The position numbers were made by a program, and so were the translations under genes. Positions 16,924-25,468 of a stretch of DNA of 64,000 nucleotides are shown here, one piece after another. Within the stretch, counting starts at the first letter, position 1. Each line of letters begins with the position of its first letter. Source of the DNA: Streptomyces scabiei 87.22 (GTDB lineage Bacteria; Actinomycetota; Actinomycetes; Streptomycetales; Streptomycetaceae); contig NC_013929.1 in the NCBI RefSeq assembly GCF_000091305.1, positions 4,030,001-4,094,000 of the forward strand. Reading direction: 5' to 3'. The notes under the pieces were generated by a model. That model was not told where the DNA came from, ran no database searches, and worked only from the letters and a program-made list of their open reading frames with translations.

Positions 16924-18074
16924 GCGCTCACCTCGCGGCACGCGCGGTAGAAGTCGGTCCAGCCGTCGCGCTCGCGGACGACCGCCTCCAGGTACTCCTG
17001 CCAGACGACGCGGTCGGCGGCCGGGTCACGGACGACGGCGCCGAGGATACCGGCGGCCACGTCGGAGGCGCGCAGGACGCCGTCGCCGAAGTGGGCGGCG
17101 AGGGCGAGGCCGCCGGTGACGACGGAGATCGCCTCGGCGGTGGACAGCGTGCCGCTGGGCGACTTCAGCTTCGTCCGGCCGTCCGTCGTGATGCCGGCGC
17201 GCAGCTCGCGGAAGACCGTGACGACGCGGCGGATCTCGTCGACGCCGTCGGGCACGGCCGGCAGGTCCAGGGAGCGGCCGATCTGGTCGACGCGGCGCGA
17301 GACGATGTCGACCTCGGCGTCGGCGCTCTCCGGCAGCGGCAGCACCACGGTGTTGAAACGGCGGCGCAGCGCGCTCGACAGGTCGTTCACCCCGCGGTCG
17401 CGGTCGTTGGCCGTGGCGATGAGGTTGAAACCCCGGACGGCCTGCACCTCCTGCCCCAGCTCCGGTATCGGCAGCGTCTTCTCGGAAAGGATCGTGATCA
17501 GCGTGTCCTGGACGTCGGCCGGGATGCGGGTCAGCTCCTCGACGCGGGCCGTCATCCCCTCCGCCATGGCCCGCATGACGGGGCTGGGCACGAGGGCGTC
17601 GCGGCTCGGGCCGTGGGCGAGCAGCTGCGCGTAGTTCCAGCCGTACCGGATCGCCTCCTCCGGGGTGCCGGCCGTGCCCTGCACGAGCAGCGTGGAGTCG
17701 CCGCTGACGGCCGCCGCCAGGTGTTCGGAAACCCAGGTCTTGGCCGTACCGGGCACGCCGAGCAGGAGCAGGGCGCGGTCGGTGGCGAGCGTGGTGACCG
17801 CGACCTCGACGATGCGGCGGGGCCCGACGTACTTCGGTGTGATCACCGTGCCGTCGGGGAGCGTCCCGCCGAGCAGATAGGTGGCGACGGCCCACGGTGA
17901 GAGCTTCCAGCGGGCCGGCCGGGGCCGGTCGTCGTGGGCGGCCAGCGCGGTCAGTTCCTCGGCGAAGGCGTGCTCGGCGTGCGCCCGCAGCACCTCACCG
18001 CCCGTGCGCGTGTTCGCGGGCGCGGACTGGTTGCGGCTCGGGTCGACAGTGGTCGTTCCAACGGACGCAGGCAT
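16920..18074 (-). CDS. MoxR-type AAA ATPase of the VWA/SWIM module
   Basis: A 384-residue AAA+ ATPase. Walker A is GVPGTAKTW near residue 117. The Walker B position reads ARVEELTRIPADVQD, with Glu in place of the usual Asp of the DE pair. Sensor 1 is LIATANDRD and an arginine-rich stretch LSSALRRRFN follows. The start ATG at 18072-18074 has a strong GGAGGGGG site. It is the first gene of the leftward operon and is read from a promoter with a TTGTCAGTG element. MoxR ATPases typically remodel or insert cofactors into protein complexes with a VWA partner, which is encoded three genes downstream. The E. coli analogue is probably YehL. Confidence 0.92.
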   Translation of the reverse strand: MPASVGTTTVDPSRNQSAPANTRTGGEVLRAHAEHAFAEELTALAAHDDRPRPARWKLSPWAVATYLLGGTLPDGTVITPKYVGPRRIVEVAVTTLATDRALLLLGVPGTAKTWVSEHLAAAVSGDSTLLVQGTAGTPEEAIRYGWNYAQLLAHGPSRDALVPSPVMRAMAEGMTARVEELTRIPADVQDTLITILSEKTLPIPELGQEVQAVRGFNLIATANDRDRGVNDLSSALRRRFNTVVLPLPESADAEVDIVSRRVDQIGRSLDLPAVPDGVDEIRRVVTVFRELRAGITTDGRTKLKSPSGTLSTAEAISVVTGGLALAAHFGDGVLRASDVAAGILGAVVRDPAADRVVWQEYLEAVVRERDGWTDFYRACREVSA

Positions 18075-18117
18075 GGCTGAGTCCCCCTCCAGCTCGGCCG
18101 GTTCGGATCTGCTGACC

Positions 18118-18140
18118 ACACTGCACCACGCCACTGACAA
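18118..18140 (-). promoter_or_regulatory. PafBC/RecA-NDp-type promoter for the AAA operon
   Basis: On the minus strand TTGTCAGTG (18140-18132) is followed after 8 bases by CAGTGT (18123-18118). This matches the mycobacterial RecA-independent DNA-damage promoter tTGTCRgtg-N8-TAnnnT except for the first -10 base. It forms an 11-bp inverted repeat with the rightward copy. Confidence 0.6.
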
Positions 18141-18178
18141 TCCAGTCTGACCTGCGGAAATTGGATCGCGCAAGCCAA

Positions 18179-18201
18179 TTGTCAGTGGTGGGATCTACCT
18201 T
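18179..18201 (+). promoter_or_regulatory. PafBC/RecA-NDp-type promoter for the SWIM gene
   Basis: TTGTCAGTG (18179-18187), exactly 8 bases, then TACCTT (18196-18201): a full match to tTGTCRgtg-N8-TAnnnT, the promoter class activated by PafBC after DNA damage in mycobacteria. The -10 element ends six bases before the ATG of the SWIM gene, so the transcript should be leaderless. Confidence 0.75.
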
Positions 18202-18207
18202 CGGAAC

Positions 18208-19587
18208 ATGACTCAGCAGGGGGTGCGCTGGACGGCTGAGCAGGTGCTGGCATTGGCACCTGACGCAGCGTCGCGCAAAGCCGGAAGCAAACTCGCCGCG
18301 GCAGGGCCGTGGTCGGGTACTGGCAGTTCGGACGAGGGGACGGTGTGGGGACTGTGCAAAGGAAGTGGCAGCAAGCCGTATCAGACGATCATCGACGTGG
18401 CGGACTCCGCGGGGCCCGCGTACAAGTGCGGTTGTCCGAGCAGGAAGTTCCCGTGCAAGCATGCGCTGGGGCTGCTCCTGCTCTGGGCGGGCGACGCCGC
18501 CGCGGTCCCGTCCGGACAGGCGCCGGACTGGGCGCAGCAGTGGCTGTCCGGCCGCCGTACGCGCGCAGCGGCGAGGACGACGAGGACGGGCGCGGCATCT
18601 GGGGCCACGTCCGCTGACCCCGAGGCGGCGCGCCGCCGAGCCGAGCGGCGCGCCGACCGCGTCACCGCGGGCGCGACGGAACTCGAACAGCGACTGACCG
18701 ACCTGTTCCGCGGCGGCCTGGCCGCCGCGGAACAGGCGGGGTACGGGCTGTGGGAGGAGACGGCGGCCCGCATGGTCGACGCCCAGGCTCCGGGACTGGC
18801 GGCACGCGTCCGGGAGTTGGGGGCCATACCGGGCTCCGGCCCCGGCTGGCCGGCCCGTCTGCTGGAGGAGTGCGCCCTGCTGCATCTTCTCGACCAGGGC
18901 TGGCTGCGCCGCGATGCTCTGCCGAAGGGTCTCGCGGCCACGGTCGGCTCCCGGATCGGTCTGACCGGCTCGCCGGACGGCCCACCGGTCCACGACCGCT
19001 GGCTCGCCCTCGCGCAGTACGACACGTCCGACGCCCACTCCTCCCTGACCACCCGTCGCATCTGGTTGCACGGCCTCGGGTCGGGCCGTACGGCGCTGCT
19101 GCTCTCCTACGGGGCCGCCGGCCGCGCGCCCGAGCTGTCGCTGCCGGTCGGGCTGGCCTTCGAGGCCGAGGTGTCGGCGTACCCGGGTACGGGTCAGCTG
19201 CGGGCGGCCCTGGGCGAGCGCTTCACCGCGCCCGAACCCTCCGCCGCACGCCCCCCGGGGATCACTCCGTCCGAGGCGGCGGCCCGTTACGGCGCGGCCC
19301 TGCGGGACGATCCCTGGCTGGACTCCTTCCCGGTCACCCTCGGTCGTGTGGTCCCCGTCCCGGACGGCGACTGCTGGCAACTGGCCGACGCCGACGGCGA
19401 TCTCGCCCTCCCGCTCACCTCCTCCGCCCGCTCCCGCCCCGGTCTGTGGCGTCTGCTGTCCCTCTCCGGCGGGCTGCCCGTGACGGTCTTCGGCGAGTGC
19501 GGGCACCACGGCTTCACCCCGCTGACGGCGTGGGCGGAGGCCGAGGGCGCGCACGGGGCGGCCGGACAGGCGGTGACGCTGTGCTGA
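18208..19587 (+). CDS. SWIM zinc-finger protein
   Basis: A 459-residue protein with a SWIM zinc finger near the N-terminus: CGC at residues 74-76 and CKH at 83-85 (CxCx6CxH). SWIM domains bind zinc and often contact DNA or protein partners. The remaining 370 residues contain a helical segment (about 130-170) and a beta-rich C-terminal half. The ATG at 18208 sits directly downstream of a -10 element with no ribosome-binding site, consistent with leaderless translation. It is the first gene of the rightward arm of the AAA/VWA module. The E. coli analogue is probably YehQ. Confidence 0.92.
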   Translation: MTQQGVRWTAEQVLALAPDAASRKAGSKLAAAGPWSGTGSSDEGTVWGLCKGSGSKPYQTIIDVADSAGPAYKCGCPSRKFPCKHALGLLLLWAGDAAAVPSGQAPDWAQQWLSGRRTRAAARTTRTGAASGATSADPEAARRRAERRADRVTAGATELEQRLTDLFRGGLAAAEQAGYGLWEETAARMVDAQAPGLAARVRELGAIPGSGPGWPARLLEECALLHLLDQGWLRRDALPKGLAATVGSRIGLTGSPDGPPVHDRWLALAQYDTSDAHSSLTTRRIWLHGLGSGRTALLLSYGAAGRAPELSLPVGLAFEAEVSAYPGTGQLRAALGERFTAPEPSAARPPGITPSEAAARYGAALRDDPWLDSFPVTLGRVVPVPDGDCWQLADADGDLALPLTSSARSRPGLWRLLSLSGGLPVTVFGECGHHGFTPLTAWAEAEGAHGAAGQAVTLC

Positions 19588-19645
19588 GCGAAGACGGGAG
19601 CGGCGGGTTCGGAAGCAGTGGTTCGCGGCGGACGGAAGGAACCTC

Positions 19646-21283
19646 ATGAGCAGCGCGTCAGACGCCTCGGCGCGGCCCACCTGGGAGGAGCTGGTCACGA
19701 CCGCCCTGCTCGGGACGGACCGTCGTACGCCGGCCGGGCCCGCGACGGGGCGCGCCGCGCCCGTGGCGTTCCTGGACGCGGCGGCCGTGGAGACCGTACG
19801 GCGCCGGGCGGGGATACGGCCGGTGCGGGCGGCGGCGGGGCCGGCGCCGGTGGCCCCGGACGAGCGGCCGCCGCTGCCGCCCGCCGCGGCGCGAAGGCTG
19901 GCCACGCTGCTGGCCGACCGGCCCGGCACCGGTGGCGGACGCCGGGGCGCAGCGCCCGACCTGATGGAACTGCTGCCCCAGTGGCTGGCGTCGGCCAACG
20001 CGCATGGCTACGCGGCGCCGCCGCAGTCCCTGCCCGCGCTGCTGGACGCGGCACGCGGCCGTACCGATCTGCGTCCCGCCGTCCTCGCCTTCGCGGGCGG
20101 GCGGGCGTTGTGGCTGGCCCGGCTGAACAAGGAGTGGCGTTTCGCGCTGCGCGCCGCACCCGGCGGTGGTGCGGCCCTGCCCGGCGCGGACGAGCCCGAG
20201 CGGGTCCGGCGCCTGTGGCAGGAGGGCCTGTTCGCGGAGCGCGTCGCCCTGCTCACGGCGATACGGGCCGAGGACGCCGCCTCGGCGCGCGCGCTGCTGT
20301 CGGGCACGTGGTCGACGGAGCGGGCGGAGGACCGGCTCCTGTTCCTCGACACGTTGCGCACGGGGCTGGAAGCGGCCGACGAGCCCTTCCTGGAGACCGC
20401 GTTGGCCGACCGCAGCCGTAATGTGCGGGCCACGGCGGCGGAGTTGCTGTCCGCCCTGCCCGACTCCGCGCTCGCGGGGCGGATGGCGAGACGGGCGACC
20501 GCGTGTGTGTCCGTCGACCGCACGGGCGGCACGACGGCGACCGCCGGAACCACCGTGCTCGCGGTCGAGGCCCCGCACGAGTGCGACCCCGGCATGGAAC
20601 GGGACGGCGTGGTGGCCAAGGCTCCGGCCGGGCGAGGTGAACGGTCGTGGTGGCTGGGTCAGTTGGTGGAGGCGACACCGCTCGCGGCATGGTCACGGCG
20701 GTTCGGGGGGCGGACACCGGCGGAGATCGTGGCACTGCCGGTCGCGGACGGCTGGCAGGCCGAGGTGCACGGGGCGTGGTGCCGGGCGGCGGTGCGGCAG
20801 CGGGATCCCGCGTGGTCGCGGGCGTTGCTGGGATCACCCTCCACACCGGAGGCCGGCGGGCCGGGGGCGTTGTCGCTGGCCGAGCGGGCGAAGCTGCTGG
20901 CGACGCTGGGAAGCGGGGAACGGGCCGAGTGGGTGGCGGGCTTCATCGCCACGCACGGCCTGTCGGAGGCGTTCCAGTTGCTCGGGGTGTGCGCGGTGCC
21001 GTGGGCTCCCCCGCTGGGGCGCGCAGTGGTGGATGCCCTCAACATCGCACGGGACGCGGGGAGTTACCCATGGAGCTTCAGTGGTGTGATGGGGCTGGCC
21101 GAGCGGTGCCTGGACCCCGCGGAGGCGGTGCGGCTCCAGCCGCTCACCGCGACGCCGGAGGACGCGGAGGGCGCCGCGCCGGGAGCGGGCGGGTACTGGG
21201 CGGAGGCGTTCCAGCGGCTGGCGACGACGTTGCGGCTGCGGGCGGCGATGCGGGAGGAACTGGCGGGGACGGACGGTGTGTGA
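19646..21283 (+). CDS. DUF5691-like protein of the SWIM/AAA module
   Basis: A 545-residue protein beginning MSSASDASARPTWEELVTTALLGTDRR, a pattern typical of the DUF5691 family encoded beside SWIM proteins. It is alanine- and leucine-rich and largely helical, with HEAT-like stretches such as ETALADRSRNVRATAAELLS near residue 260, suggesting a scaffold or adaptor. No catalytic motif is evident. It starts 58 bases after the SWIM gene with GGAAGG as ribosome-binding site, and is presumably cotranscribed. Function is unknown. Confidence 0.85.
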   Translation: MSSASDASARPTWEELVTTALLGTDRRTPAGPATGRAAPVAFLDAAAVETVRRRAGIRPVRAAAGPAPVAPDERPPLPPAAARRLATLLADRPGTGGGRRGAAPDLMELLPQWLASANAHGYAAPPQSLPALLDAARGRTDLRPAVLAFAGGRALWLARLNKEWRFALRAAPGGGAALPGADEPERVRRLWQEGLFAERVALLTAIRAEDAASARALLSGTWSTERAEDRLLFLDTLRTGLEAADEPFLETALADRSRNVRATAAELLSALPDSALAGRMARRATACVSVDRTGGTTATAGTTVLAVEAPHECDPGMERDGVVAKAPAGRGERSWWLGQLVEATPLAAWSRRFGGRTPAEIVALPVADGWQAEVHGAWCRAAVRQRDPAWSRALLGSPSTPEAGGPGALSLAERAKLLATLGSGERAEWVAGFIATHGLSEAFQLLGVCAVPWAPPLGRAVVDALNIARDAGSYPWSFSGVMGLAERCLDPAEAVRLQPLTATPEDAEGAAPGAGGYWAEAFQRLATTLRLRAAMREELAGTDGV

Positions 21284-21358
21284 GGGCCGGCTCGGCCTTA
21301 CTTCTCGGCGGCGCGGGCACCCGCGCGGGCACCCACCCGCGCCCGGTCCTCGGCCTGT

Positions 21359-21434
21359 GCCTCCCTACCTCCCCGTCCTGCGCCTCAGCCTCCCTACGCC
21401 CCCGTCCTCTCCCTACGTCCCCCTACGCCCCCTT
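21359..21434. repeat. Polypyrimidine/G-rich strand-biased tract
   Basis: A 76-base pyrimidine-rich tract with repeats of the type cctccctac and tacgccccc overlaps the stop codon of the leftward B12-binding gene. Its minus strand carries many GGG runs and could form a G-quadruplex in the 3' end of that mRNA. Confidence 0.55.
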
Positions 21435-21839
21435 CGGCTGCCGCGCGTTCGCCCGTACCCACTCCACGATCGACGCCGTCGTCGCCCCGGGCGTGAAGAT
21501 CTCGGCGACTCCCTTGTCCTTGAGGGGCGCGATGTCCGCCTCGGGGATGATGCCGCCGCCGAAGACGAGGATGTCCTCGGCGTCGCGTTCCTTCAGCAGT
21601 TCGATGACGGCCGCGAAGAGCGTGTTGTGGGCGCCGGAGAGGATGGAGAGGCCGATCGCGTCGGCGTCCTCCTGGATCGCGGTGCCGACGATCTGTTCGG
21701 GAGTCTGGTGGAGGCCGGTGTAGATGACCTCCATGCCAGCGTCGCGCAGCGCCCGCGCGATCACCTTGGCTCCCCGGTCGTGGCCGTCGAGCCCCGGCTT
21801 GGCGACGACCACGCGGATCGGACCGGCTGCCACACTCAT
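21423..21839 (-). CDS. Stand-alone cobalamin (B12)-binding domain protein
   Basis: A 138-residue protein equivalent to the C-terminal B12-binding domain of methylmalonyl-CoA mutase. It carries the cobalt-ligand motif in LDGHDRGAKV (DxHxxG), the SGAHNTLF loop and GGGIIPEAD near the nucleotide tail. It lacks the catalytic TIM-barrel domain. The chosen ATG at 21837-21839 has GGAGG five bases upstream. Such small subunits pair with a separate large mutase subunit (MCM or isobutyryl/ethylmalonyl type), which is not in this window. The partner cannot be named from sequence. Confidence 0.9.
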   Translation of the reverse strand: MSVAAGPIRVVVAKPGLDGHDRGAKVIARALRDAGMEVIYTGLHQTPEQIVGTAIQEDADAIGLSILSGAHNTLFAAVIELLKERDAEDILVFGGGIIPEADIAPLKDKGVAEIFTPGATTASIVEWVRANARQPKGA

Positions 21840-22484
21840 CACTGCCTCCATGAAACGACTGCACCAACCCGTAACAGAACACGGTCACCCATGTCGCGCG
21901 AACCGCGCAGAACCGTTCACATCACGGCATCGGTTTCATAAGACACCTATCCGCACCGCACTCCCCGGAAGTGAACGAACGCTTCTCCAGCATCCCGTAA
22001 CCGGCAGTTTCGCGGTCCTGGGCGAGGGGGAAATCACTCGGTGGGACACGTTCGCCGCGCACTGCTCCCGGTTTCCGCGGCTCACGCGTCGCGGGGACCG
22101 AGGTGATCACGGAGGTGATCGCGGCATCCGGGCTGCGCCCGGGCCGCACGCCACAGGCTCCCGCGGCGTGCGCGCCACGGGGTAGCGTGCGCACAAGAAG
22201 AGTCGTCGGAAGGACGCCGTACCGCCCCACTGCCGCGAAGAGTCACGGTGACGGGACGGACCGGCACCGGCAGACGGCGGAGGACAGGGCAGCGGGGGTC
22301 AGGAGCGCCGAACCCCGCCGCGTGATCGGCGCCTCAGGCATCGCACACGCACCACACGTCACGCGCGCCACACGCATCGCGTCACGCAGCCCCGCACCCC
22401 GCCATCCGCCGCTCCCGTCCGCGACCCTTCACTAGGGCACACGGGGGGACACAGACGTCCGCCCGTCTGCCGACGGGAGGTCGC
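21840..22484. other. 645-base divergent intergenic region
   Basis: The region lies between the B12-binding protein and the lipase gene. I see no gene with convincing codon bias or ribosome-binding site. A short inverted repeat (ggtgatcacggaggtgatcgc, around 22100) and general promoter-like sequence are all that is visible. Confidence 0.4.
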
Positions 22485-23345
22485 ATGAAGGTCACCAGGG
22501 CGGTCACGCCCCTTCTTCCGCTCTGCGAGCGACTGCTGCCCACGAGCCTCGCGGGCCTCTCCGTGGCGCTGCTCAAGGCGACCGCCCTGGAACTGGCGAT
22601 CCTGGCCGGTCACCTGCTGCTCTATCCGTCCGGAGTGACCCAGGAGCGCCGGACAGCCCCCGAGATCCCCGCGGCGGACACCCCCAGGCTCCCCACCGAG
22701 GAAAAGCCCCCGGTCGTCCTGCTGCACGGGTTCATCGACAACCGCTCGGTCTTCGTCCTGCTGCGCCGCGCCCTCGCCCAGCACGGCGGCCGGCACCTCG
22801 AATCGCTCAACTACTCCCCCCTCACCCGCGACATCCGCACCGCCGCCGAACTCCTCGGCCGGCACATCGAGGACGTCTGCGAGCGCACGGGCCAGGACCG
22901 GGTGGACATCGTCGGGCACAGCCTCGGCGGACTGATAGCGCGGTACTACGTGCAGCGGCTCGGCGGCGACCTCCGCGTCCGTACGCTCGTCACGCTCGGC
23001 ACCCCGCACGGCGGGACCCTGGCCGTGCCGCTGGCGGACGCGCACCCCATCGTCCGCCAGATGCGGCCCGGTTCGGCGGTGCTGGAGGAACTGCGGGAGC
23101 CCGCTCCCGGCTGCCGTACGCAGTTCGTGGCGTTCTGGAGCGATCTGGACCATGTGATGGTCCCGCTGGAGACCGCCGGTATCGACCACCCCGACCTGAT
23201 GGCACGGAACATCCGGGTCACCGGCATCGGGCACCTCGCACTGCCCGTGCACCCCGCCGTCGTCGGCGAGATACGGCAGGCGCTGGACGATCCGTCGACC
23301 GGCGCCCGCAGCACCGCCCGCCCGGGTGGCCTGACCGTCGCGTGA
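22485..23345 (+). CDS. Alpha/beta-hydrolase lipase or esterase
   Basis: A 286-residue protein with a hydrophobic N-terminal segment (about residues 20-48) that can anchor or export it. The hydrolase domain shows the oxyanion-hole motif VVLLHGF, the nucleophile elbow GHSLGG, and LGTPHGG after it, typical of triacylglycerol-lipase/PGAP1-like enzymes. The likely acid is in FWSDLDHVM and the catalytic His in GIGHLAL. A GGGAGG site precedes the ATG. It stands alone, followed by a 400-base gap. The natural lipid substrate is unknown. Confidence 0.9.
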   Translation: MKVTRAVTPLLPLCERLLPTSLAGLSVALLKATALELAILAGHLLLYPSGVTQERRTAPEIPAADTPRLPTEEKPPVVLLHGFIDNRSVFVLLRRALAQHGGRHLESLNYSPLTRDIRTAAELLGRHIEDVCERTGQDRVDIVGHSLGGLIARYYVQRLGGDLRVRTLVTLGTPHGGTLAVPLADAHPIVRQMRPGSAVLEELREPAPGCRTQFVAFWSDLDHVMVPLETAGIDHPDLMARNIRVTGIGHLALPVHPAVVGEIRQALDDPSTGARSTARPGGLTVA

Positions 23346-23745
23346 GCCCGCTGCCGCCGACGGCGGCATGGTGACGCTCGCCACACGGCGGCAGAACAGG
23401 GAGGTAAGGCGTCAAACCCGGCGCACATCCACGCGCCCCCACCACGCGCCCGACCCGCGCCACTCCTTCCGGCAGCGAGAACGCGCCCCACCTCCGGCCC
23501 GCCGTCACCCCGCGAAACGTCTCGACCCCGGCGGCACGGGCGTCCCGTCACCCCCACGCGACGACCGACTATCGAACAACTCTCGAACGCAAGGCCAAGG
23601 TCGTCCCCACTGGCCGCCGAAAGACGCTCGAATGCCCGTTTCCTGCGCGCACGAAACCCGTTGAAGATTGTCGCGCCCGCATACCGCCGGGTACAGTCGC
23701 CGCACTGCTCTGCCAGCCCCTGTCGTCGAGGCGAAAGAGAAGTTG
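23346..23745. other. 400-base intergenic region upstream of the M23 gene
   Basis: No gene, riboswitch core or clear repeat was recognised here; it presumably contains the M23 peptidase promoter. Confidence 0.35.
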
Positions 23746-25326
23746 GTGAACGATCGTCATTCGTCGGGGACCGCAACACCCCCGGCTCCGGCTTCCGAAG
23801 CCGACCCGGCGCACTACGCGTCGTACGGCCACCAGGAAGCCGGCTATGGCGACTTCACCACGTACGGCGATGTCCCCGCCACCGGTTTCGACTCCGGCAA
23901 CGGCGCCCCTGCGACCGCCACCGGCACCTTCGCGGTCGACCCTCTCTTCGGGGACATGCCCGGCCATGACACCGGCACCGGCTCCTACGACGCCTCGCAG
24001 TGGGCGACGGGCAACCACCAGACGCTGAACTACGACCCGTACGCCGCGCAGCACCACGCCGCGTACGACACGGGCAGTTACGAAACGACGTCCTGGTCGG
24101 CCGGTTACGACCACCTCTCCCAGGTCCCGACCCAGCCGTCGGGCCCCGACGCGAGCGGCCAGTGGGACGCGAGCGGCTGGCTGCAGGCCGAAGCGTCCGA
24201 CGAGACGGGCCTGACGGGACACTCGGACCAGACCCAGCAGTGGGTCGGCGCCCAGCACTTCGACACGGGCGCGTTCGACGCCACGCAGTGGAACAGCGAC
24301 GGCACCCCGGCCGGCGACGAGCACGAGGACGCCGCCGCGGAGTCGTACGAGGCCCACGAGCACCCGCAGACCGTGGTGGTGGACCTCTCGGCCGAGGCGG
24401 ACTTCCACCAGCAGGCGACCGCGACCTTCGAGCAGATCGCCCCGTACGACCAGGACGAACACCCCTCCGAGGACGACGAGTTCGAGAGCGACGAAGCGAA
24501 CCGCGTCGCACTCCTCGACGGCGAGGAGGAGGTCGCCCCGGCGGAGACCAGGAGCACCGGCCCCGGCAGGGCGGCCACACGCGCGGCCTCCCGGTCGCGC
24601 CGCAAGGCTCCGGCCAAACGTTCCGCCCTGCTCACCGTGGCCGTTCCCTCGGCCTGTGTCATGGGGGTCGCGGGGATCGCCGCGGCCTCCGTCGGAGCCA
24701 CGTCGGACGACACGGAGACGACGGCGTCGGTCAAGTCGGACGTCACCGCCGTGAAGCCGTCCACCGCCAACAACCAGCTCGACACCCAGCTGGAGAGCCT
24801 CTCCGCCGAGGCCGACGACTTCGCCGACCGGGCGAGCCGGACGCAGGAGCGCATCGACCTCAAGGCGCAGCAGGAGCTGGAGCAGAAGAAGGCGGCGGCC
24901 GACGCGGCCCGCAAGGAGCGGCTGCGGCCGAAGTTCGCGCTCCCGGTCTCCCAGCACGGACTGAGCGCGTACTACGGGCAGTCCGGCGTCAACTGGATGT
25001 CCCTGCACACCGGCATAGACTTCCCGGTCTCGTACGGCACCCCGGTGATGGCGGCGACCGACGGCACCGTGCGCACCCAGTGGAACTCCGCCTACGGCAA
25101 CATGGTCATCGTCACCGCCAAGGACGGCACCGAGACCTGGTACTGCCACCTCTCCACGTACAAGGTCGCCTCCGGTACGACCGTGAAGGCCGGCGACACC
25201 ATCGCCTACTCCGGCAACTCGGGCAACTCGACCGGCCCGCACCTGCACTTCGAGGTCCACCCGGCGGGCGGCTCCGCCATCGACCCCCTGCCGTGGCTCC
25301 GCAGCCACGGGCTGGACCCGACCTGA
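23746..25326 (+). CDS. Membrane-anchored M23 (LytM-type) endopeptidase
   Basis: A 526-residue cell-wall enzyme predicted to cut peptidoglycan cross-links. Residues 1 to about 280 are acidic and rich in Tyr, Thr, Gly and Asp. A basic stretch with a membrane helix near 300-325 (LLTVAVPSACVMGVAGIAAAS) follows, then a coiled coil (about 345-390). The C-terminal M23 domain has the zinc ligands in HTGIDF (HxxxD) and HLHFEV (HxH). The start is the GTG at 23746 with an AGAGAAG site. The long acidic N-terminal region lies before the single helix and is probably cytoplasmic, which is typical of streptomycete M23 proteins. Confidence 0.93.
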   Translation: MNDRHSSGTATPPAPASEADPAHYASYGHQEAGYGDFTTYGDVPATGFDSGNGAPATATGTFAVDPLFGDMPGHDTGTGSYDASQWATGNHQTLNYDPYAAQHHAAYDTGSYETTSWSAGYDHLSQVPTQPSGPDASGQWDASGWLQAEASDETGLTGHSDQTQQWVGAQHFDTGAFDATQWNSDGTPAGDEHEDAAAESYEAHEHPQTVVVDLSAEADFHQQATATFEQIAPYDQDEHPSEDDEFESDEANRVALLDGEEEVAPAETRSTGPGRAATRAASRSRRKAPAKRSALLTVAVPSACVMGVAGIAAASVGATSDDTETTASVKSDVTAVKPSTANNQLDTQLESLSAEADDFADRASRTQERIDLKAQQELEQKKAAADAARKERLRPKFALPVSQHGLSAYYGQSGVNWMSLHTGIDFPVSYGTPVMAATDGTVRTQWNSAYGNMVIVTAKDGTETWYCHLSTYKVASGTTVKAGDTIAYSGNSGNSTGPHLHFEVHPAGGSAIDPLPWLRSHGLDPT

Positions 25327-25407
25327 CGGACCCCGTGGCGGCCACCGCCCGTCACGGACAACGGGAACGAAGACCGGGCGGATCGAAGACCCCGGCCGAA
25401 CGAAGAA

Positions 25408-25433
25408 CGGGCCCCTGCCGACGCAGGGGCCCG
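25408..25433. terminator. Bidirectional hairpin terminator
   Basis: An 11-bp perfect stem (cgggcccctgc and its complement) with a 4-base loop lies between the convergent M23 gene and pcrA. Confidence 0.85.
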
Positions 25434-25468
25434 ACGTGTGTCATGGGGCGGCGGACCCGCGTCCTCCG

